This document shows positions 1 through 11,925 of a stretch of DNA of 64,000 bases, piece by piece; position 1 is the first letter of the stretch, and every line of letters starts with the position of its first letter. Source of the stretch: Sipunculus nudus (Eukaryota; Annelida; Sipuncula; Golfingiida; Sipunculidae). Both the position numbers and the translations under genes were made by a program. The stretch lies in the NCBI GenBank assembly GCA_026874595.1, contig CM049320.1:48744714-48808713 (forward strand), in the 5' to 3' direction. Under the pieces are notes generated by a model that was not told the origin of the DNA, searched no databases, and was given only the letters and a program-made list of their open reading frames with translations.

Positions 1-1320
1 AAAAAGTATGCAAGACGGCATAAAAAGTTAATACATATAAACATAAACCGTAACCGTTATAGACATAGAAACCTCTTACTGCATGTAAATGCAAGGAGTT
101 CCTATAGGCAAATCGTCTTTGAACCCTGAAATTAGGTATTTTTTAAATAGATCTTGCGAAATACGGACCAAAAACATGATTTAAAGCACCCAGTGAGTCA
201 GATTGGTAACAAACTATAGATCCATTTGGCCTAGAATCTCCTTACATGAATTTCAGGAAGGTGATCTATATTCTGCAAACTACGGGCCAAAGACATAATT
301 TTAAGCAGCCTGAAAGTCAGATGGGCACAAATTGTATCCGCTAGCCTAGAATCTTCTGACGTAACTTCAAGGGAAGCCTTGGGCAAATCTCCGTGCATGC
401 ATGGAACCCTGAAATTATGTCATGGTGACCTATATTCTGGGAGCTACTTTCTAAAATCATGATTTTAAGCACCCACACAGTCAGACAGGGCGCAACATTT
501 TACTGTTGGGCCTCGAACCCTTGTTAAATGACATCCAAGGATGTCCTTGCCAAGTCACCTTCGAATCCTTTAATTTGGTCACCGTGATCTACATTCTGCG
601 AGCTATAGAAAATAAAATTAGCACTGATGAAGTCAGATGACCTCAAATCAACACGGCTGGTCATAAATCCTCTAACCTAAAATTCACAGAGGTCCTGGGG
701 AAATATCTTTCAACACCTGAGATTAGGTCATGAGTACCCATATTCTGTGAGCTACGAGCGGGATACCTAAGTTTGAGCACCTAAAAAGCCAGACAGGGAA
801 CAAATCTTAACTGTTTATTGGATCTGGAAATGTCTTTCTTAATATAAAGGGAGGTTATTGTAATCTCCATGGACATCTAAAATAAGGTCACTGCACATAA
901 CCTATATATTCTGCGAGATACGATGCCTACTAATGATAGCGCGCGGAAAAGGAACCCCGTGAAACTTAAAAAAAACCGCGAATATTAAGCCCCGTCGATA
1001 TATATAAAGGCAACCACAGTATGTGATGGAACGATTTGAGCACCTTATGGAATCGATTTGCACGTTGTTACAGTAAGACCTGGAAACATCTAATTGGATT
1101 CAGATCTAGGGAGGTTCCTGTAGAAATTCCTTGGGAACCTGAAGTAATGTTACTGTGAACTGTAGGCCTATTCTGCGCGCTATGTGAAAAAAACATGATT
1201 TAAGCACCCTATAGGTCAGACGTTGACAAATTGTAGGCGTTGGACATAGAAACTTCTAACTTGGCATCTAGGGAGTTCCTGGTAAAATCTTCTTGGAAAC
1301 TCTAAATAAGGTCACTGCAA
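1..1320 (+). repeat. Degenerate ~155-bp periodic repeat, cut by window start
   Basis: At least seven diverged units recur. Each has a GTCAGA...GGGCACAAATTG block, a CCTAGAA(T/A)CTTCT block, a CCAGGGAGGTCCT-like block, an AACCTGAAATTAGGTCA block and a CCTATATTCTG block. GTCAG-type landmarks lie near 197, 316, 480, 632, 788 and 1215, so spacing is mostly 150-165 with one shorter unit. The same unit forms the interior of the element at 8876-10105, so this is probably the inside of another copy whose start lies outside the window. CpG is more frequent around 920-1000 than in most of the window. No reading frame survives through it. Confidence 0.75.
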
Positions 1321-1512
1321 CCTAATTACAAAAACTACGGGTAAAAAGCATGATTTTGAGTACTCTGTGGAAGTCATTCTCACAAGATGACCTGGAAGAG
1401 GTTCGTTTTGAGTATAATCGGCATCTGGCGGAAAAGCACTGTATAAGTACGATATTCACCTTTCGCCAGGGGTCGTTTATACTCGTTCTCTTGTGAGTCC
1501 CAGTCTTCTCAG
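1321..1512. other. Non-coding spacer
   Basis: This stretch follows the last recognisable ~155-bp unit and leads up to a hAT-like terminal motif. A minus-strand open frame of 88 codons runs through it and into the terminal motif, but shows no domain and no coding bias that I can see. It is treated as chance. Confidence 0.4.
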
Positions 1513-1550
1513 CAGGGGCGGATCCAGGATTTTTCAACAGGGGGCTAGAA
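1513..1550 (+). mobile_element. hAT-like terminal fragment (CAGGGGCGGATCCAGG)
   Basis: The motif CAGGGGCGGATCCAGG, followed by a G-rich stretch, resembles the terminal inverted repeats of non-autonomous hAT elements, many of which begin CAG-G-GGCG-ATCCAG. A related inverted end lies at 3300 (CAGTGGCGGATCCAG on the minus strand). The 8 bp outside the two ends (CTTCTCAG and CGCAGTGT) differ, so they cannot be shown to bound one insertion. Confidence 0.35.
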
Positions 1551-1594
1551 TCAGAAACTGGTTTTAATTTGATACAGATAAAGTGCAAATTATA

Positions 1595-1632
1595 ATATTA
1601 TATATATATATATAATATAATATAATATTTAG
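1595..1632. repeat. AT-rich palindromic simple repeat
   Basis: An alternating TATAATATTATATAT tract, nearly palindromic throughout, could form a cruciform. It is a simple-sequence feature with no evidence of function. Confidence 0.8.
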
Positions 1633-3226
1633 AAGTGTTAACATATGGGGAATGTTTGGCCGAAATGTAAAAGTAAAAAAAAAATACATATTATGATTAT
1701 TGGTAATTTTATTTGAAAATATATTTCGGAAGTACTTGCAAACTCGCTCATCCGTTGTATACTCCTGTACAATGCTTGACAGGCAGGAAATGCCAAATAA
1801 ATAACAAAAAGCATAACAGCTAAATAATTTGGCGTAATATATAATAAAGAAGCAACATTTTCTTTTTTATGATAATTTCCATTATGTGTTATAAATGCAG
1901 GCTTAATGGAATATATTAATCTGTAAAAACACACATGCATGTATATAACTTATGACAGCTGCTCTTTAGTTGGATAAAATTATACAAATATCAGTGCATT
2001 CACATGAACAAAAAAATCACATCGTGACCCTTATGTACGAAAAGACTTTTTTTTGCAAATTTGCATATAACTTCATATTTTTTTGCATATTTTGATAACT
2101 TGAGTTGGGGGGGGGGAGCAATTATATACCAAACCCCATAGCCTATATGCCCTTTCAATTATCATTTGTGATCATATCAAAGGAGTGGAAAATTAGAACC
2201 GAGCAAATGCACGCAAGGACGCATCAATAAGCATTCCTCTATTATATCAAAACCAAGTTTACCCATTCATAAAATAAATGCACACGTAAACATTCAAAAG
2301 TAATATGCAACATTGAATTATGTGAATATTAATGTGAGGCAAACCGATACCCCATTATAAATAGTTATATACTCGAATTACTCTGCTGAATTTTAAATTG
2401 ATTTTACTCATTCGAGATTATTTTGAATAACCAGTAGCTTGAATTACTCTTCCCTGTGTGCGGTTACTATATTAAAGAGCTTATCAGCTTACGGTAATTA
2501 AGCTCTGGCGTGAACGTCTTGATGTATTATAAAGCATTTGCTATCTAGTATATATTTATGCACCATCGATAATTGCATTGCTGATCGATAAGAAATATTC
2601 ATAAATTAATGCTATGGGTATAATATTCATTTTTCTTGTCACATTTTGAAAAGTTGTTCTATTCACCATACACGTCCAACAAAGTGTTCGACTACAAAAA
2701 TTCAAACGGATATATACAGCCCTAATCCTAGTCATTAATCATTTACATGTTATTAATGACGAGTCAGCACGTTTTCAGAGCTTAATTCTGCAATCACAAA
2801 AAAAAAGACCATGCATATACATACACTGTATACTGTATTTTAACTGAACGATAATACAATATCATTCAGTTCAAATCGATCAAGTGTGCATGTATTTCCC
2901 AAAAAAGGCCAATTGAAAAAATGTCGTTCAAGATGTCGAAGCCTTAAAAAGCTGCAACATTCTATACGTAAACGACGTAGAATTAATTTAGATAGAAATG
3001 TTAATGTCTGCATTCATTGTGGGTATTCATATTTATTCTTCTAAAATATAAATAGATATGGGCATTGCACAGACACACGCTTTTAGTTCCATTTTTCCCC
3101 CAGTTTTTTGTTGTTGTTGAATTGGTCATTTGTTTAATGCAATAGGCAAATATAAATAAAATAATGCAAATGACATAAGGACGTAACGCATAGATACACA
3201 TATTTCGCTGATAAAAAGGCCTATAA
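1633..3226. other. AT-rich non-coding sequence
   Basis: No repeat unit or credible exon is visible. Octamer-like ATTTGCATAT/TTTGCAAAT motifs cluster at about 2055-2095, just before a run of nine or more G at 2106-2117. Short open frames of 66-100 codons on the minus strand are explained by AT-rich composition. Confidence 0.5.
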
Positions 3227-3300
3227 CAGTGGTATACGGGGGCGGGGGGGGGGGGGGGGGGGCTTCAGCCCCCAAAGCTCCCCCTCTGGATCCGCCACTG
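3227..3300 (-). mobile_element. hAT-like end with G19 run
   Basis: The segment starts CAGTGG and ends CCACTG. On the minus strand it begins CAGTGGCGGATCCAG, like many hAT-type terminal repeats. It contains an uninterrupted run of 19 G (3244-3262) and a GGCTTCAGCC hairpin. The flanking 8-mers do not match, so this is a solo end or a degraded element. The G run could form a G-quadruplex and is likely to be length-variable or mis-assembled. Confidence 0.4.
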
Positions 3301-3862
3301 CGCAGTGTGATCACGAATTTCGAACATAGTTACTTTTCAGTCCGATTCTGCACAGTGTGCTCATTGATGGCAATGACTAGCGCCACCTGTCGGTAGATTT
3401 ATGCATCCGGGACCGGCCCACAGTTCCACCCGAGGAGAGGTTCTCCAGAGACCATTGATGCAGGCCCCGTGCTGCAATTTAATATAATTATTTTATAAAG
3501 CTTTATATGCAGTTCAAGTGAATGAAGTTCGGCGACCAGATGTAAACGGGCTATTGATTTAATAACCACCAACCACGAAAATGTTTCACTTTGATTTATT
3601 TGATAGTGGACCATCTTATTTAGTCATGACATAAGCTGCATCAACTTTACAAGAGTGCATCGTCTGCTCGGCCCCTTCACTGTCGTAAAGACGTCATACT
3701 TAGGGTGATGGTCAGGTCTGTATCACTATCGGCCGTAATCGAGGATCACGATGGCCGTTTGTCTGATGGTCAAACACTCCAATTATGTCAGTATGTGCAA
3801 GTTGCATTTTATTAAGTTTCAAGCTTTTAATCAAACCAACCTTAAACAGGAATTAATTTTTT
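3301..3862. other. Unique non-coding sequence, CpG present
   Basis: No repeat is evident. CpG is more frequent than in the bulk of the window, for example around 3660-3770. Near-duplicate CAGTGTG(A/C)TCA motifs at about 3303 and 3353 are the only internal similarity seen. Confidence 0.4.
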
Positions 3863-5394
3863 TAGCTCAGCTGACTATAAGTCATCTGAGCTATAGACTA
3901 TAGTCGTGGTCCATTGTCCGTCGTCTGTCCGTCCGTCCACAGATGTGGCACGTTTTCAAACCGTAAGACCTAGGAATCCAAAATTCAGCACAATGTTAGA
4001 TGTCCCCAGGATCTCCTACCAAGCCGAAAACTGGGTCTTTGCAACTGTGTTTCTTTGAGAAATTAAGGAAAAGCCTCAATTTTTTAATAAAAACCTATTT
4101 TCACACTTCAGGAGTGCCTAATTTCAAAACCACTCATCTGTTTTTTCATTATATTTACCATAAATATTCCTCTTTATAGTTCCTTTGTACATGCCTGTAA
4201 GTACCATTGATTTAATTTTTCACAGCATGTAAACATAAGTATTTAATTCGTTTAAACCTGAAATTTGAAAATAAAAGCTTGAAAATTAGGCTAGTTATTG
4301 ATTTTTTTCTTGAGGCTCTATTGTAGTCATTGTCATTTGCTTTGATAACAGATTACAGATGCAGGGTCCAACTCCAGGTCACTGGAAGTCCGCTATGCCA
4401 GGGTTTCTGGTGATATCCAGTAATTGTTATTGTTTTCAGTTCACTGTATAGTGTATCTCCTTCATTGTAATGCTGTTTCCACTCCAATATACAAAAACTT
4501 TCCTTGAAATAGTAATTCATGGTGTAATCCAGAAGATGCCATGTTGTGTTAATGTTTCAATTCTAAAGAAATCAATTTTCTTTTAAATGATTTTAACAAA
4601 TATAATAAAAAAAAATCATGCTTAAATTTATAAAATATGAAGCACATTATGGATAAATAAAGACACAATTTAAAATTGTGAAATCTAAATCAAGTATTAT
4701 TTTTAGATATTTATTGTTTTGCAGATTTAAAAGATCTATTTTTGTGGTAAAAAAATAAACATTTGTATTCATGATGTGGTGTTATCTGACAAGATTGAGA
4801 TTTATGATAATGCAATTGAGAATTATGAATCAACTTTTATATTCAGATATATATGTTACATTGGAAATGTATAGAAATATAAACTTATAATAAAAAAAAT
4901 GGATGTGATAAAAAATGAGGATCTTATACAAACATTTGTTCATTATTTTCCTGCCTCGGCAGAATTGGAGATCAGGCTTAGTTTGCCCTGTATGTATGTT
5001 GTTAATTAGTTTTATTTCAACTGTATACATTTCATAAAAAAATACATATATATTTAATAATATATATTATACAAAAAAATAGATTCAATTGAACAAATGT
5101 GTAAATTACTGAAATGTCAACAGTTAATCAAAAAGCCAACTAATGATCATGATAATAGTACAGATCATTGGTTCACAAACTGCTCACATGCTTCAGTTTC
5201 AACATGAGGAAACACATGGTCAGGTCACAAAATATTATTTGCAACAGTTTCTTGCTAATCAATACAAACCAATCATATAAACCAACCATGACTTATATTA
5301 CCTCTTCCTTCATCACTTTATCTCCATTTGATATTATTTTAGATTTTTACCTTCAAGGTCAATCAAGCTGAGCACAGTGACCCATGGGTCCCTT
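3863..5394 (+). mobile_element. AGCTCA-family non-autonomous element, copy A
   Basis: The element opens with TTTTAGCTCAGCTGAC, a five-base loop, and GTCATCTGAGCT, which pair in 11 of 12 positions as a hairpin. GTCCGTC repeats follow. It closes near 5394 with GCTGAGCACAGTGACCC, ATGGGTCCC and TTGTT. It matches copy B (35773-37682) almost throughout by eye. Relative to B it lacks about 270 bp (junction near 4196) and about 120 bp near 4412, including B's poly-C tract. No protein is encoded. Reading it in reverse, it would start AACAAGGGACC and end with the hairpin followed by oligo-A. Its class (DNA element, Helitron relative or retroposon) is not settled. Confidence 0.75.
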
Positions 5395-5694
5395 GTTAAA
5401 CTATTAAATTTATTATTATATACTGTAGGAATATATATACTGATCTATTTGTTTTCAGCTGCCGCATTCATGTTTTTTTAGGGTTTCAAACCCAACTTTT
5501 GAGGCCTGGACCCCCCCCCCCTTCTGTACCTGATGTTCCCATGACCATTCTGCGATAGATCTGGCGGGGCTTCTGTGTTTTATACTGACTGGTACAGCAC
5601 ACTGCCTTATTTCTCTCAAAAAGTGTGTACACAAAGTGTAATTAAAATATGCACATACCCATTTATGTTTTACAGTGCTGACTACTGTATATAT
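5395..5694. other. Spacer with C-rich run
   Basis: An AT-rich spacer with a run of about 12 C near 5509-5521, preceded by TTTTGAGGCCTGGA. The same phrase (TTTTGAGGCCTGAAACCC) occurs in the Helitron interior near 23850, so part of this may be a diverged repeat. Confidence 0.4.
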
Positions 5695-5882
5695 ACATGG
5701 GTGGAACTAGGATTTAGGAAAAAAAGGGGTCCAACCCACAAGGACTAATGACAAAACCTGAAAAAGGTCTCCAGGTCTTGAAAAGGGGGGTCCAGGCCAC
5801 AAAAAAATTGGTACAGAACCCTCAGAAAACTGGAAAAGGGGGTTTCTGGACCCCCTTGCCCCCATCTGGATCTACTTTTGAT
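5695..5882 (+). repeat. Short dispersed repeat, GGGTGGAACTAGGATTT type
   Basis: About 185 bp with repeated phrases of the form GGGGTCCA(A/G)(C/G)CCAC, and imperfect inverted ends (GGTGGAACTAGG versus GTAGATCCAG on the other strand). Part of it occurs in reverse orientation inside the Helitron at about 23760-23960: GTTTTGTCATTA, TCCT and a CTGAACTC-like end match. It is probably a small non-autonomous transposon or SINE-like family, not coding. Confidence 0.5.
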
Positions 5883-6879
5883 ACACTTGTGTCCAAAGCA
5901 GTTTAACTAAGGTTACCTGGGCCTTCAAGATTAGGTATAGTGTAAGAGCGTGAAGAGGTGGTAAACACTAGAGTATGTTGATCAACCCTGTTAGACCATT
6001 CTGTGACCAACTTATCTTCACCTGAACATGACTTGATTTCCAAAGGTCAAAATGAGTGATTATATCCTCATTCCTCTGTGGTTGTGGAATTATTGTGCAA
6101 TCTCAGATACAGGAGAGTAAGTATGATCTTATATAAATATATGTGAGGTACTGTGGACTTTCACCCTCGTTTCAGATGAATAGCGTTTCATGTTCTAACC
6201 ACAAAATTTAACCCATGAGTATATATAAATGTATATTAAATAAATGAATCAACAGTATATATAAGACATTAATGTCAGGAATGTGCTAAGGTGATTGAGT
6301 ACCTGGGACACATCCCTAAACATCAGACAGTTCGCGCTTCAACAAATTGTGTATCTATCTGTGGTGCTACAGACACATTACACAGGTTTTCAAGAGAACA
6401 GGATTTCCTACAGGTCTCATGTCCTGGTTTTCTGACCTGTTTATGTCTCAGTTACCAGAGCAGTTCCGCCACTTCCTGATACTTTTCAGAAAACTACTTG
6501 TCCTACTCTATATTTTTATAGGTGAAAATTCTTTTTATGCATTTTCACTTTCTAGAGTTATCTTCAAGGTTGTGATGTCAGGTTTTACAAACATGATGGG
6601 CCTTTCATCATGAGAATTTGTGCCATGTGCTTTTTGATCAGTGAAGAAAGTGATCATCAAACTGTAACATGCAAATCTCTGGACCCCAGGGCCTGAGCTC
6701 CCCACTTCACTGCAGACGGCATTAATAAGGTTTGTCACTGAGTATCACACAAGTAAGGCTTGAGTTGTGAATATTTTTTTACATTTTACACAGAATTGAT
6801 AAAATTTTAATTTCTTGCAAAGTCTTAAGTTTTTGGAAATTCAGAGTGGCAGCACAAGAAACAGCATGGTTTAGAAATA
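5883..6879. other. Unique non-coding sequence
   Basis: No repeat unit is seen. Overlapping open frames of 62-88 codons near 6290-6740 lie on both strands and look like chance frames. The stretch leads into the 30-bp minisatellite. Confidence 0.45.
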
Positions 6880-7572
6880 CACCAACACTGGGCAGCTATC
6901 TCTTCATTACCCTAACACCGGGCATCTATCTCAACATTACTCCAACACCAGGGACCGGGCATCTATCTCAACATTACTCCAACACCAGGCATCTATCTCA
7001 ACATTACTCCAACACCAGGCATCTATCTCAACATTACTCCAACACCAGGCATCTATCTCAACATTACTCCAACACCAGGCATCTATCTCAACATTACTCC
7101 AACACCAGGCATCTATTTCAACATTACTCCAACACCAGGCATCTATCTCAACATTACTCCAACACCAGGCATCTATCTCAACATTACTCCAACACCAGGC
7201 ATCTATCTCAACATTACTCCAACACCAGGCATCTATCTCAACATTACTCCAACACCAGGCATCTATCTCAACATTACTCCAACACCAGGCATCTATCTCA
7301 ACATTACTCCAACACCAGGCATCTATTTCAACATTACTCCAACACCAGGCATCTATCTCAACATTACTCCAACACCGGGCATCTATCCTACATTACCCTA
7401 ACACCAGGCAGCTATCTCTGCATAACCCCATCACTGGGCATCTATCTCTATATTACCCCAATATGAGCATCTATCTCTACATCACCCCAACACCAGGCAT
7501 CTTTCTCTACATCACCCCAACACCAGGCATCTATCTATACATTACCCCAACACTGTGCATCTATCTCTTCAT
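6880..7572 (+). repeat. 30-bp minisatellite with 7-unit higher-order repeat
   Basis: Units of exactly 30 bp (ATCTATCTCAACATTACTCC plus AACACCAGGC) fill 6961-7380 as 14 near-identical copies, with degenerate copies on both sides. The variant ATCTATTTCA occurs only in units 6 (7111) and 13 (7321), 210 bp apart, so the array is two 7-unit blocks. Because 30 is divisible by three, a 206-codon frame (6846-7466) runs through with the repeated peptide RHLSQHYSNT. It has no upstream gene structure and shifts phase at the array edges, so it is not called as a gene. Confidence 0.95.
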
Positions 7573-8808
7573 ATGCTTTAGGGCATTGGTGTTTTTGATG
7601 AATTTTTACTAGTCATTCTTCTGACATTTAGAATTAAACATTTAATTATTTTAGCTATCACGTTCAAAGAGTACCCTGAATATGTTAGGTGAACCCCACC
7701 TCCAACATTCTGCATTGGGTCTTGGTTGAACTTTTGACCAAAGAAAACCTTAAATTATATGCTGGCAAGAAGGCAGGGATTTTACAAAAATTTAAACAAT
7801 TCTGCAAAAAGGAGTATAGGACATAAGAAGATGTGATGAAAGTAAATATAAAAAAAAATGCTCAGTGTCACCTGGAGACAATACAGATGAGATACAAGTG
7901 CAGTTTTGGGGAGTAATGAAAGGAAAAGTGTGACTGAAGGATGGTGACACTAACAGTGATGATACAGAAGTGTGTGATGACGATAATGAACCAGATCAAG
8001 GTGTGGCCTGGGGTGAACAGAACTGTCTACTGCTAGTAAGCACTACCAGTCTGCCTAAACCTACCATTCCTTTCACACAGCTGCAGATAGAGTCTAACAA
8101 ATGATTTTATAAAGGACTCATTCCTTTTATCCGGCTGCAGTATGTAACCAACCAGTCATCCGACAAAATATTTGTCAGATATGTAGTGACTGATCCAACA
8201 AAAAAATTTAAATGATGGGGTAGGCTGAGGAATCCCTCTGAATTTAACATGTCACATTGGGGGTTCCCCAGGATTAACAAGTTCTCCTCCTAAAACCATC
8301 CATTTAAATCATTGTAAATATGTGAATCATTTGCCTGTCATTCATTGGTGAGTAATCTGCCCAATACATCTATCTGTTTCCATTCAGGCAGCTGGTTTCT
8401 TAACAATGTATGGATATATACATGTATAATATTCATATATATAATAGATATCATACATAAATAGTAAATATATCAGATGTACTAATTATGTATATTACAT
8501 ATACAGATATACATTTTATTTGCAAGGTTCTGCAACAGCATGAAAGGAATCAGCCTTGCTGCAACCGCATACTTTGACTGTATACTGACCGCAGCCACAA
8601 CCGCATAAAAGGAATTGTAGCTTTATGAGTATGGTTCATCATTTAAACTTACTCACCTTACTTGTTCATAAAATTGTGGCTAATTTTCATGATAAGAACA
8701 TGGTATGATACCTAAGTCCTACTGTGTAGATTTTGAATATCCAAGACTGATAAAGAAAACTTACCTGTGAATAATGTAAATAAAAACAGTACCATAGGGC
8801 ATCATGTC
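7573..8808. other. Unique sequence with one possible exon
   Basis: Mostly unique. An open stretch at 7934-8104 on the plus strand (56 codons between stops) encodes an acidic segment with residues DGDTNSDDTEVCDDDNEPD, followed after CTGCTA by GTAAGC, a good splice-donor match. No domain is recognised, and no acceptor is obvious directly upstream. It could be an exon, a decayed transposon fragment or chance. The interval around 8395-8520 is very AT-rich. Confidence 0.2.
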
Positions 8809-8875
8809 TGGAGAAAATGTCATCTTTGATGGCTTTCTCATACATAATTCTAGTGGCACCATCGACAATAATTTT
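8809..8875 (+). repeat. Fragment of F-family unit
   Basis: CATCTTTGATGGCTTTCTC, then ATACATAATTCTAGTGGCACCA, matches units of the family at 26520-28900, for example near 28655. The fragment abuts the start of element D directly, as F copies abut related elements elsewhere in the window. Confidence 0.6.
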
Positions 8876-10105
8876 TAGCTCAGCTGAATGAAAGTCATTT
8901 GAGGTATAGCAATCACTCTTTCTTTATTGTCCGTCTGGCCTTCCGGTCGTCTGTCCATCTGCCCGGTTGTCCGTTAACCAGGCACAAATTGTAACAGCTG
9001 GACCTAGAAACTTCTCACTAAATATCCGTGGAGGTCCATAAAAATCTTCTTGGAAACCTGAAATTAGGTCACTGTGGGCTATATTCTTTAAGCTATGGGG
9101 CTTACAACTACCTCCCAAAAAAATTTAAAATTTGAAACAAATGCTCCATTATCTGAAAAAAATGCATTGATTGCCATAAATCTTCCCATTCACAATGATC
9201 ATCGAGTGCTTCATCAGCTCCTGAAGTGTTGTGGTGCCACCTGTATTTTTTTTCTAATTTTTTACACTTTTTTCTAGAGCTATTTTTGAGACCTTTAAAT
9301 GAAGAAGTCTGGCACAAACTGTTACAGTTTCTTGCACAAACTGTTAAAGTTAGATCTGGATACTTCTAGTACTGTTCATCCAGGGAGGTCATTGGCAAAT
9401 CTCCTCAGAAACCTGAAATTATGTCATGGTGACCTATATTCTGAGCTACTGAGCAAAAACATGCTTTTGAGCATCAAGAGAGTCAGACAGGGCACAAATT
9501 GTAACCATTTGGCCTAGAATCCTCTCATGTGACCTTCAGGAATTTCCAGGATAAATGTCCTTGGAAATATGAAATTAGGTCACGGTGACCTATATTCTGT
9601 AAGCTATAGGAAAAAACATGATTTTAGCAACCTGAATTTCAAATGCGAACAAATTGTATCCATTAGCCCTAGAATGTTCTGAAGCAACATCCAGGGAGGT
9701 TCTGGGCAAATCTCTTTGGAAACCTGAAATAAGGTCATAATGACCTATATTTTGCAACCTATGGGCTGTAAACATTATTTTGAGCACATTTAACATCAGA
9801 TTGGCACAAATTGTATCTGTTAGGCCTAGAATCTTCAAAGGCAACATCCATGTAGTTTCTTGAAAAAAAAAAAAAACTCCTTGGAAACTTGAAACAAGGT
9901 CATAGTGACCTAAATGGCTATATTCTGTGTGCTTTGCAGACAGATAGGGTACAAATTGTATCAATTTTCCTTGTAACTTTCTATTGTTAAATCCAGGGAG
10001 GTCCTTGGCAAGTCTCCTATGAATCCTGAAATTAGTTCACTAAATTCTTAGAATACATGTCAAATTCAGCTTACCATCATGGCCCATGGGCCACTTGTTT
10101 GTGGT
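8876..10105 (+). mobile_element. AGCTCA-family element, copy D (155-bp-unit interior)
   Basis: It opens TTTTTAGCTCAGCTGAA with a weaker hairpin partner (GTCATTTGAGG) and GTCCGTCTGG-type repeats. It closes near 10105 with CATCATGGCCCATGGGCC and ACTTGTTT, echoing the ends of copies A and B. The interior is different: 4-5 diverged units of about 155 bp, with CTATATTCT-type landmarks near 9079, 9433, 9590, 9743 and 9919. The first ~370 bp match element E (24594 onward), including GTGGTGCCACCTGTATTTTT. No open frame persists. The same interior unit makes up 1-1320. Confidence 0.7.
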
Positions 10106-11925
10106 TGGCCCCAGCAAGAGTGGATGCTGTGCAGGCTATATGGGAAGACTATGCCCCATGTCATGAAAAAAGAATATAAAAAAATGATAAACCAATCTGA
10201 TAACCATAATAAAAATTTGTAATCTATTGGTTACTTCTAGTAAACATGTTTTGTATGACGTAAATGGACTCAAAGTCATACAGACACTTAAGATCATTGT
10301 TACACTTCTGTCAATTACTAGTAACCCCTTCCTTGTGTGTACAAACCCAGGTCACTGGCTATTAGGGGCTGGCACCTATACAAATATTTGTGAGGGAAAT
10401 CCTATTAAAATTGAATTGCAAAGATGGATTAACAAATATAACAACAAGAGCATTGAAACTTAGGATTACATATGTTTCTATGTAATTGGTTATGTAATCT
10501 AAACCTCCCAGAATCTGTGTTCTGCTTGACCAACTTTCAGATAAAATTCAAGTTCATTTAAGGAATATTTTTTGTCACCATTGTGTACTGTATTCTGTGC
10601 TTCAAAAATTGTCAATCACATCAAGGATGATAATGAACATGCAAAGAAATTGAAAAATAAATATGAATTTTTTTTTGTATTTACATATGCTAGGATGTGC
10701 ATGTCCAAAAAAATGAAAAAAAACTAGCAAAATGTGAACCTTAAAATGTGAGCTTTTCATTAGAATGTAAAAAAAACCTTTGGGTTGTGATATTTTTCGG
10801 TGAACTGCATAATTACAGTCATCCAGCAAATAGTAAATACTAAAACCATACAACTTGAAATTTTTACTTATGTTTAAATTTTCTTGAAATAATCAACTAA
10901 ATAGATTGCTTAAAAACTGGTATTAAATTGGAGAAGCATGTATCTTTGGTACAGACTTTTGTCAGTAGGTGGAGCTGAAGCAGGGATACCTGAATCTTTG
11001 GACTGTGCATGTCTCCATCAAGTGGCAGTTATTTTTTTTACTTTAATGTATTTTTTTCCTATGGTATAAGTCATTTGCATTGTATCAAAACTCACATGTA
11101 TAATATTTCTTTCTCAATTGAATTTAGCCCAGTTAAAAAAACCCTGATATATATAAACATATAAAATTCATTTCCACAAGTCAGTTCTCATATTGTCTAT
11201 GAGGCGATTCCTACAGTGTAATAACTTGATCTTTGTAATTTGTTGGTTGTGAGTACTTCATGCTGAAGGTTAAAAGCATATAATTCTGTATTTCATATTG
11301 TATACTTGATTTGAGCTTTCCCCATGAAAATCAAAGGTCAGATGGTGGCTCTGTATGTATTATATGAGGATGATGGTAACATAAAATGATGCCTGACTAT
11401 CACATTTGTAGTTTTATATTAACTGGTTTGGGGATCATCGGTGGTCAGGAAGTTCTGAACTGTTGTTTAAGACAGGTATTTTATGAAAAAAGTAAAAGTA
11501 AAATTTGATATTGAACTTGCATTTTTTTCAGAATATGTCATTTTGTCCTTCTCAGCACAATGATTCTTCTAGGAGGTCATTTTCTAGCTAAAGGATAGTG
11601 TGTTTGATTGGTTTGGTCTTGTAACCTCAAGTTGTTTTAACAGATGAAGCCTAAAAACAGCTGACCATATTTGGTTCCATCACAGGGTTTGTGGTAACTT
11701 CATATCATGTTTCTTAGCATCCTTGTTTTTTACGATGAAATTTGAGCTGTAAGTTGTTCCCTCTTGGAGGTTGTAAATTGTTATCTGTGTTTTTACTTTG
11801 ATCTATGTGGACACTGACAGTAAGTTTGAATCTTCTTAAGTTGTGTGACCAGCCATGCATGCAGAGAGACTCAGTTCAAACAGTTTCATGGACAGAGCAA
11901 ATCAGTCAAGCGAAAAATTAGGAAG
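10106..11925. other. Unique AT-rich non-coding sequence
   Basis: No tandem repeat or credible exon. The short frames present are on both strands and stop-limited. Confidence 0.45.

Noticed and set aside
3863-3900. TAGCTCAGCTGA as a tRNA A box, making the AGCTCA family a tRNA-derived SINE
   Set aside because: No B box (GGTTCRANNCC) at the needed distance downstream; the motif is better explained as one arm of an 11/12-bp hairpin.
3863-5394. True terminal inverted repeats on the AGCTCA family
   Set aside because: GCTCAGCTGA occurs near both ends in inverted orientation, but the right end has about 24 extra bases outside it and no target duplication, so standard TIR structure is not met.
6846-7466. 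206-codon open frame with RHLSQHYSNT repeats
   Set aside because: It is produced by a 30-bp non-stop repeat, shows no gene context, and the repeat degrades without regard to frame at the edges.
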